Below the pieces are notes generated by a model. The model made no database searches, was not told the DNA's origin, and was given only the letters and a program-made list of their open reading frames with translations. 11,317 nucleotides of DNA from JAQGMJ01 sp036271855 (GTDB taxonomy: Bacteria > Pseudomonadota > Gammaproteobacteria > Burkholderiales > JAEUOS01), in NCBI GenBank assembly GCA_036271855.1, contig DATAZV010000145.1, positions 1 to 11,317 of the forward strand, written 5' to 3'. A program made the translations under genes and the position numbers. This document shows, piece after piece, positions 7,121 to 11,317 of this stretch. How positions within the stretch are numbered: the first letter of the stretch is position 1; each line of letters starts with the position of its first letter.

Positions 7121-7504
7121 ATGGAATGGCTAGACAAGGTCAAATGGGACGAGCGCGGGCTGATTCCGGTGATCGCGCAGGAGGCGTTCACCAATCGCGT
7201 GCTGATGTTCGCCTGGATGAACCGCGAATCCCTGCAACTGACAGTGGACACCGGCAACGCGGTCTACTGGTCGCGTTCGCGCCAGCGTTTGTGGAAAAAG
7301 GGCGAGGAGTCCGGGTTTGTGCAAAAGGTGCGCGAAATCCGCCTGGACTGCGACGAGGATGTGATCCTGATCAAGGTCGAGCAGGTCGGCGGCATCGCCT
7401 GCCACACCGGGCGCCACAGCTGCTTTTTCCAGAAGTATGAAGATGGGCAATGGGTGGAGACCGACCCGGTGATCAAGCCCGAGAGCGAGATTTACAACAA
7501 ATGA
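7121..7504 (+). CDS. hisI: Phosphoribosyl-AMP cyclohydrolase HisI
   Basis: HisI hydrolyses the adenine ring of phosphoribosyl-AMP to give ProFAR, using zinc and magnesium. The 127-aa length fits the stand-alone enzyme, unlike the HisI-HisE fusion of enterobacteria. The metal-binding motif DCDED (76-80) and the zinc-binding segment GIACHTGRHSC with Cys94 and Cys101 are present. The N-terminus WLDKVKWDERGLIPVIAQ is typical. It overlaps hisE by 4 bp (ATGA at 7501-7504), indicating translational coupling. The 92-bp gap from hisF contains a terminator-like stem and a -10-like box. Confidence 0.97.
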   Translation: MEWLDKVKWDERGLIPVIAQEAFTNRVLMFAWMNRESLQLTVDTGNAVYWSRSRQRLWKKGEESGFVQKVREIRLDCDEDVILIKVEQVGGIACHTGRHSCFFQKYEDGQWVETDPVIKPESEIYNK

Positions 7505-7863
7505 GCGACGCCGTACTGGCCCGCCTGGCCGAAGTGATCGCCCAGCGCAAGGGCACCGACCCCGACAAGTCTTATGTCGCCCGCCTGTTCGCCAAGGGTG
7601 GCGACGCCGTGCTGAAAAAAATCGGCGAGGAAGCCACTGAAACCGTGATGGCGGCCAAGGACGGCGACAAGGCTGCGATCGTCGGCGAAATGGCCGACCT
7701 CTGGTTCCACTGCATGATCGCCCTGGAGCAGCATGGGCTGAAGCCGCAGGACGTGCTGGACGAGCTGGCGCGCCGCGAAGGCCTTTCCGGCCTGGATGAA
7801 AAGGCCGCGCGCAAGGACGCCTCGCGCAGCGACGCCGAGGCCCTGAACGCCAAATACAAGTAG
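7501..7863 (+). CDS. hisE: Phosphoribosyl-ATP pyrophosphatase HisE
   Basis: HisE removes pyrophosphate from phosphoribosyl-ATP to give phosphoribosyl-AMP, the second pathway step. It belongs to the all-alpha MazG-like NTP pyrophosphohydrolase fold. The 120-aa protein has the metal-binding acidic residues IGEEATE (Glu43, Glu44, Glu47) and GEMADLWFH (Glu63, Asp66). An upstream in-frame start at 7450 exists, but ATG 7501, overlapping the hisI stop as ATGA, gives the normal length. It is the last his enzyme gene; a HIT protein gene begins 24 bp later. Confidence 0.95.
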   Translation: MSDAVLARLAEVIAQRKGTDPDKSYVARLFAKGGDAVLKKIGEEATETVMAAKDGDKAAIVGEMADLWFHCMIALEQHGLKPQDVLDELARREGLSGLDEKAARKDASRSDAEALNAKYK

Positions 7864-7887
7864 CCCAGCACACATAGACCCTGCGCC

Positions 7888-8253
7888 ATGCATACCGACC
7901 CGAACTGCCTGTTCTGCAAGATCGCCGCCGGCCAGATTCCCTGTAAAAAAGTCTACGAAGACGACGAAGTGATAGCCTTCCACGACATCCACCCGGCCGC
8001 GCCCGTGCATTTCATGATCGTGCCCAAGGAGCATGTCGAGTCGCTGGCTTTCACCCACGCCGGGCATGGGGCCTTGCTCGGCCGCATCCTGCTGCTGGCG
8101 CCGCGCCTGGCGAAAGAGCAGGGCGCCCGCGAGGGCACCGAGGGCGGTTTCCGGGTGGTGATCAACAACGGGCGCGACGGCGGTCAGGAAGTGCTGCACC
8201 TGCATGTGCACGTGCTGGCGGGGCCGCGGCCCTGGTCGCGCCTGGGCGGCTGA
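7888..8253 (+). CDS. hinT: HIT-family nucleotide-binding protein (HinT-like)
   Basis: This 121-aa histidine-triad protein is of the branch that hydrolyses purine nucleoside phosphoramidates and adenylates in the cytoplasm. The active-site triad HLHVHV (His104, His106, His108) lies near the C-terminus. A CxxC pair (Cys7, Cys10 in NCLFCKI), with histidines further on, resembles the zinc site of some HIT proteins. The sequence FRVVINNGRDGGQEV before the triad is typical. It starts 24 bp after hisE without a visible Shine-Dalgarno sequence. A HIT gene between hisE and tatA is common in Betaproteobacteria; no direct role in histidine synthesis is established. The symbol rests on family resemblance. 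Confidence 0.93.
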   Translation: MHTDPNCLFCKIAAGQIPCKKVYEDDEVIAFHDIHPAAPVHFMIVPKEHVESLAFTHAGHGALLGRILLLAPRLAKEQGAREGTEGGFRVVINNGRDGGQEVLHLHVHVLAGPRPWSRLGG

Positions 8254-8291
8254 AATCTCCCGCACTGTCCACGCAAAAGCCCGCTTTGGCG

Positions 8292-8297
8292 TAGAAT
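8292..8297 (+). promoter_or_regulatory. Possible -10 box of the tat operon
   Basis: TAGAAT, in the context GGCGTAGAATGCAG, lies 39 bp after the hinT-like stop. No good -35 is seen at 16-18 bp spacing (CCACGC at 8269-8274 is poor). A start near 8304 would give tatA a leader of about 174 nt. The 224-bp gap and the strong tatA Shine-Dalgarno sequence support a separate transcript here. Confidence 0.4.
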
Positions 8298-8352
8298 GCA
8301 GTCCTGTGTAAGTGCTGGCTGCGCCCAGGATGTGCTGCGCCGGCAATGCAGT

Positions 8353-8462
8353 AAACGTGGCTAAGAAACAAACATAAACGACGCTACGTGGTGGGTGCCC
8401 CCGGCAAACGGCGGGTGCCGCAGGCCGTCTTCGGCCTTAGAGTCGACAAATCAACCACGTTT
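8353..8462 (+). promoter_or_regulatory. tatA leader with mutually exclusive pairings next to the Shine-Dalgarno site
   Basis: CCACGTTT (8455-8462) lies just before the AGGAG of tatA and is the exact reverse complement of AAACGTGG (8353-8360). An overlapping ACCACGT (8454-8460) is the exact reverse complement of ACGTGGT (8386-8392). Only one can pair at a time. Between them are hairpins 8402-8406/8416-8420 (CGGCA/TGCCG) and 8422-8427/8432-8437 (AGGCCG/CGGCCT, TCTT loop). This suggests a structured 5' UTR, possibly switching; no known riboswitch is recognised. Confidence 0.35.
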
Positions 8463-8464
8463 TC

Positions 8465-8469
8465 AGGAG
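8465..8469 (+). promoter_or_regulatory. tatA ribosome binding site
   Basis: AGGAG lies 8 nt before ATG 8478. It is the strongest Shine-Dalgarno sequence in the window. It fixes the tatA start at 8478 rather than the in-frame GTG at 8388. Confidence 0.85.
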
Positions 8470-8477
8470 TATTCATC

Positions 8478-8693
8478 ATGGGCAGCTTTTCCATTTGGCA
8501 CTGGGCGATTGTGCTGGTGATTGTGATGCTGATTTTCGGCACCAAGAAACTGCGCAACATGGGTTCCGACCTGGGCGGCGCCGTCAAGGGCTTCAAGGAA
8601 GGCATGAAGGAAGGCTCGGCCGATAAACCGGCGGAGTCTCCCCAGGTCGGCCAGACCATCGACGTCAAGCCGGAAGAAAAGACCAAGGTCTAG
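8478..8693 (+). CDS. tatA: Sec-independent protein translocase subunit TatA
   Basis: TatA multimers assemble at the TatBC complex in the inner membrane to pass folded proteins with twin-arginine signals. The 71-aa protein has a short N-terminal membrane helix (about 5-21, in SIWHWAIVLVIVMLIF), the FGTKKLR hinge, and an amphipathic helix with GSDLGGAVKGFKEGMKE, followed by a flexible charged tail. The open frame extends upstream to a GTG at 8388, but the start at 8478 has an AGGAG and gives the family N-terminus. Two tandem GC-rich hairpins directly follow the stop, before tatB. Confidence 0.95.
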   Translation: MGSFSIWHWAIVLVIVMLIFGTKKLRNMGSDLGGAVKGFKEGMKEGSADKPAESPQVGQTIDVKPEEKTKV

Positions 8694-8696
8694 GCG

Positions 8697-8747
8697 CGGC
8701 GCGGTTGCATCGCGCCGGTTTCACGTCGCCCGTGAGCGGGCGGCGTG
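8697..8747 (+). promoter_or_regulatory. Twin GC-rich hairpins between tatA and tatB
   Basis: Hairpin 1 is CGGCGCG (8697-8703) with CGCGCCG (8711-8717), a 7-bp stem and 7-nt loop beginning 3 bp after the tatA stop. Hairpin 2 is CACGTCGCCCG (8722-8732) with CGGGCGGCGTG (8737-8747), an 11-bp stem with one G-U pair and a TGAG loop. A T-rich stretch (about 8764-8775) follows but does not adjoin. They could stabilise the tatA mRNA 3' end or cause partial termination, either of which would favour TatA over TatB. Confidence 0.6.
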
Positions 8748-8792
8748 GCCGTTGCGTCTTACTTATTCTTTTTTCAGGAACCCGGACAAATC

Positions 8793-9314
8793 ATGTTCGA
8801 CGTCGGCTTTTCCGAAATGATCGTCATCGCCGTGGTGGCGCTGATCGTGCTCGGCCCCGAGAAGCTGCCGCGGGTGGCCCGCACCGTGGGCGCGCTGCTG
8901 GGCCGCATGCAGCGCTATGTCAACGATGTGAAGGCCGATATCAACCGCGAGATCGAACTCGACGAGTTGAAAGCCATGCACACCTCCGTCAAGGAAGCGG
9001 CGCAAAGCGTCGAGAATTCGGTGCGCGAAACGGTGACAAGCTTCCAGGCCCAGGCCGACGAAATGAACGCCGCCATTACCGGAGAAGGCGCATCCACGGC
9101 CGCTACCGAGGCTGCCATCCCTGCGGTGCCGGCGCCGATGAGCGACGCCGACCTGGCCGCCGCGATCCACGAAGCGCATACCCAGGCGCTGGAACCCGCG
9201 CCGGAAGTTGATCCGGCGCAGGGCACCTTGCCGCTGGAGGCGCCCGCCGCCACGGCCGTGGCGAGCAGCGGCGCCCCGCACCCGGCCCCCGAACCCGTCA
9301 GGCCGGCCGCTTGA
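8793..9314 (+). CDS. tatB: Sec-independent protein translocase subunit TatB
   Basis: TatB pairs with TatC to form the twin-arginine signal receptor in the inner membrane. The 173-aa protein starts MFDVGFSEM with the conserved Glu8, has a membrane helix at about 4-20, then the GPEKLPRVAR motif with Pro22, followed by an amphipathic helix. The tail from about residue 100 is rich in Ala, Pro and Glu, as is common in TatB. The frame is open upstream to 8745, but ATG 8793 gives the conserved N-terminus, with AGGAA (8776-8780) 12 nt upstream. The stop lies 20 bp before tatC. Confidence 0.95.
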   Translation: MFDVGFSEMIVIAVVALIVLGPEKLPRVARTVGALLGRMQRYVNDVKADINREIELDELKAMHTSVKEAAQSVENSVRETVTSFQAQADEMNAAITGEGASTAATEAAIPAVPAPMSDADLAAAIHEAHTQALEPAPEVDPAQGTLPLEAPAATAVASSGAPHPAPEPVRPAA

Positions 9315-9334
9315 TAAGAAGATTACGCAATCCC

Positions 9335-10123
9335 ATGAGCGAAGAAGGCCTGCAGGAAACATTCATTTCCCACCTTGTGGAACTGCGCGACCGCCTGCTG
9401 AAAAGCGTCTGGGCGTTCCTGGCGGTGTTCCTGTTCCTGTTTTTCGTCTGGCCGCATGGCGCTGCGATTTACGACTTTCTCGCCGAGCCGCTGACCAAGG
9501 CTTTACCCGAAGGCGCGAAAATGATCGCCACCTCGGTGATCTCGCCCTTCCTGGTGCCGATGAAGGTCACGGCGATGGTGGCCTTCCTGGTCTGCCTGCC
9601 GTGGACGCTGTACCAGGCATGGTCGTTTGTTGCCCCCGGTTTGTACACCCACGAGAAGAAAATCGCCCTGCCGCTGGTGTTCTCCAGCTCCTTCCTGTTC
9701 CTGGCCGGCGTGGCGTTTTGCTACTACGTGGTGTTCGGGCGCTTTTTCGCCTTCATCAACGCCTGGGCGCCGAAAAGCATCACCCCGGCGCCGGACATCG
9801 AGGCCTACCTCAACTTCGTGCTGACCATGTTCATCGCCTTCGGCGTCACCTTCGAGGTGCCGGTGGTGGTGGTGGTGCTGTGCATGTTCGGCATCGTTAC
9901 GCCGGAGAAGCTGAAGGAGTGGCGCGGCTATTTCGTGGTGGTCGCCTTCATCGTCGCCGCCGTGGTGACGCCGCCGGACGTGGTGTCGCAGTTCGCGCTG
10001 GCGGTGCCGATGATCATCCTCTACGAGCTCGGGCTGTTTTTCGCCAAGTTCGTCAACAAGAATGCCGCCCTGCGCCGTGCGCAGGCGGACAAGGAATCGG
10101 ACTCCGCCGCGGCCGGGTCCTGA
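9335..10123 (+). CDS. tatC: Sec-independent protein translocase subunit TatC
   Basis: TatC is the core six-helix membrane subunit that recognises the twin-arginine signal. With the start at 9335 it is 262 aa. The cytoplasmic N-terminus has FISHLVELRDRLLKS (about 10-24). The first-loop region AWSFVAPGLYTHEKK carries Phe98 and Glu107, equivalent to E. coli Phe94 and Glu103. Glu174 in VTFEVP matches E. coli Glu170. Six hydrophobic segments can be traced. A TTG at 9311, overlapping the tatB stop, would add eight residues; ATG 9335 better fits the family. The C-terminal tail is charged. It is last in the tat block and converges with the protease gene. Confidence 0.95.
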   Translation: MSEEGLQETFISHLVELRDRLLKSVWAFLAVFLFLFFVWPHGAAIYDFLAEPLTKALPEGAKMIATSVISPFLVPMKVTAMVAFLVCLPWTLYQAWSFVAPGLYTHEKKIALPLVFSSSFLFLAGVAFCYYVVFGRFFAFINAWAPKSITPAPDIEAYLNFVLTMFIAFGVTFEVPVVVVVLCMFGIVTPEKLKEWRGYFVVVAFIVAAVVTPPDVVSQFALAVPMIILYELGLFFAKFVNKNAALRRAQADKESDSAAAGS

Positions 10124-10128
10124 GCGCG

Positions 10129-10155
10129 GCCCGGCAAGCTTGCTCACTGCCGGGC
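10129..10155. terminator. Hairpin in the tatC/protease convergent gap
   Basis: GCCCGGCA (10129-10136) and TGCCGGGC (10148-10155) are perfect reverse complements around an 11-nt loop, 5 bp after the tatC stop. No T-run follows on either strand, so intrinsic termination is uncertain. Its position between convergent genes suggests a role at both transcript ends. Confidence 0.45.
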
Positions 10156-10213
10156 GTCATTGCGTGAGCGGGGCCAGGCGGGCCTGGTCTACCGGGAAGC
10201 GCAGGGCGCCGCG

Positions 10214-11317
10214 CTACTGCTCCTCGTCGTCGTCTTCGTCTGGCGCCTTCGCAGGGCGCTGCGGCTTGGGCCGCTTGCCGATGTCGATCGAAACATCCTG
10301 CGGCTTGCCGTCGCGCAGGATTTTCATTTTCGCCGCGCGGCCCGGCGCCAGCTGGGCGATCACGTTGAGCATGTCGGAGGAATCGGACACCGGCTTGCCC
10401 TCGATTTCCATCAGCACATCGCCCGGCTTCATCCCGCCCTTGTCAGCCGGGCCGCCCTTCATCACCCCGGCGATGATCGCACCCTGGTTCTTTGGCAGCT
10501 TGAACGATTCGGCCAGGTCCGGGGTGATTTCCTGGATTTCCACCCCGATCCAGCCACGCGTGACGCCACCGGTGGCGATGATCTGCTCCATGATCGACTT
10601 CGCCATGTTGGCCGGAATCGCGAAGCCGATGCCCAGGCTACCGCCGGAGCGCGAGTAGATCGCGGTATTCACCCCCAGCAGGTTGCCCTGGGTATCAACC
10701 AGCGCGCCGCCCGAGTTGCCGGGGTTGATCGCCGCGTCGGTCTGGATGAAGTTCTCGAAAGTGTTGATGCCCAGGTGCGAACGCCCCATCGCCGAGACGA
10801 TGCCCATGGTCACCGTCTGCCCGACGCCGAAGGGGTTGCCGATGGCCAGCACCACATCGCCCACCCGCGCGCTCTCCGGCCGGCCGAAGACGATCGACGG
10901 TAACCCCTTGAGATCCACCTTCACCACCGCCAGGTCGGTCTCCGGGTCGCTGCCGACGATCTTGCCGCTGGCGCGCCGGCCGTCGGAGAGCAGCACCTCG
11001 ATCTCGTCGGCCGACTCGATCACATGGTGATTGGTCAGCACATAGCCCTCGGAGCTGACGATCACCCCCGAACCCAGGCTGGAGGCGCGATGCTTCTCCG
11101 GCTGCTGCCCGCCCTGGCCGCGGCCGAAAAAGTGGCGAAACAGCGGATCATTGAGAAACGGCTGCTTGGTGGTCTTCACTTCCTTGGCGGTGAAAATATT
11201 CACCACCGCCGGCATTGCCTTGCGCGCGGCGTCACTATACGAGCCTGGCCGGGCGATATCGAGTCCCCCCAGCGGCGCGGCCGCCTGCGCCAGGGTCACA
11301 GTGCCGGCGTTGGTGGT
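10214..11317 (-). CDS. DegS/AlgW-like periplasmic serine protease, 5' partial
   Basis: This is an HtrA-family trypsin-like protease, probably anchored in the inner membrane and acting in periplasmic stress surveillance or protein quality control. The frame is open to the window edge, so the true start and probable N-terminal membrane anchor lie beyond 11317; the GTG at 11297-11299 is unlikely to be the start. Counting from that codon, the catalytic triad is His92 (TNHHVIES), Asp122 (ETDLAVVKV) and Ser196 (NPGNSGGAL). A single PDZ domain follows at about 250-340 (RGWIGVEIQE, GGMKPGDVLMEIEG). One PDZ domain points to DegS/AlgW rather than DegP/DegQ with two. The C-terminus is acidic (DEDDDEEQ). 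It converges on tatC, a common arrangement in Betaproteobacteria. Confidence 0.93.
   Translation of the reverse strand, partial: TTNAGTVTLAQAAAPLGGLDIARPGSYSDAARKAMPAVVNIFTAKEVKTTKQPFLNDPLFRHFFGRGQGGQQPEKHRASSLGSGVIVSSEGYVLTNHHVIESADEIEVLLSDGRRASGKIVGSDPETDLAVVKVDLKGLPSIVFGRPESARVGDVVLAIGNPFGVGQTVTMGIVSAMGRSHLGINTFENFIQTDAAINPGNSGGALVDTQGNLLGVNTAIYSRSGGSLGIGFAIPANMAKSIMEQIIATGGVTRGWIGVEIQEITPDLAESFKLPKNQGAIIAGVMKGGPADKGGMKPGDVLMEIEGKPVSDSSDMLNVIAQLAPGRAAKMKILRDGKPQDVSIDIGKRPKPQRPAKAPDEDDDEEQ

Noticed and set aside
8388..8477. GTG-initiated, 30-residue N-terminal extension of TatA
   Set aside because: The AGGAG at 8465-8469 and the conserved N-terminus place the start at 8478; an extension would disrupt the TatA membrane topology.
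9311..9334. TTG start for tatC overlapping the tatB stop
   Set aside because: It remains possible by coupling, but ATG 9335 fits the family N-terminus better and no Shine-Dalgarno sequence supports TTG.

Overview
This window is a high-GC chromosomal segment. It carries an essentially complete histidine biosynthesis cluster followed by a twin-arginine translocase (Tat) operon. The order hisG-hisD-hisC-hisB-(extra gene)-hisH-hisA-hisF-hisI-hisE-HIT protein-tatA-tatB-tatC, with a convergent DegS/AlgW-like protease gene after it, is characteristic of Betaproteobacteria. Three further traits fit that group: the short, HisZ-dependent form of HisG, monofunctional HisB, and separate HisI and HisE proteins. 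I cannot name the genus from sequence alone; a Rhodocyclales- or Nitrosomonadales-like organism is a guess.

Layout. Positions 1-306 hold no convincing gene. They form an imperfect inverted repeat: two arms of about 94 nt (63 of 84 outer positions identical) around a unique centre of about 115 nt. Each arm contains a bulged hairpin, and the two hairpins differ by paired, compensating changes. A third, partial copy of the arm end overlaps the right terminus and abuts the hisG start codon. Positions 326-7863 carry the his genes, all on the + strand. They supply every step of the pathway except the HisZ regulatory subunit and histidinol-phosphate phosphatase, which must lie elsewhere. A small secreted protein of unknown function sits between hisB and hisH. 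The later his genes are loosely spaced, and their gaps hold a C-rich G-poor tract (hisH-hisA), a strong hairpin (hisA-hisF) and a terminator-like stem followed by a -10-like box (hisF-hisI).

Positions 7888-8253 encode a HIT-family nucleotide-binding protein. A 224-bp leader with a -10-like box and possible alternative RNA pairings precedes tatA (8478). Two consecutive GC-rich hairpins directly follow the tatA stop and separate it from tatB. tatC closes the block at 10123. A DegS/AlgW-type periplasmic serine protease gene is on the - strand, converges on tatC, and runs off the right edge.

The his genes act together: PRPP and ATP are converted by HisG, HisE and HisI, then HisA, HisH/HisF, HisB, HisC and HisD, to histidine. 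TatABC exports folded proteins and DegS-like proteases guard the periplasm. The coding content is mostly ordinary. The unusual material is in the non-coding DNA (the hisG-proximal repeat element and the tatA-flanking structures) and in the secreted protein inside the his operon.
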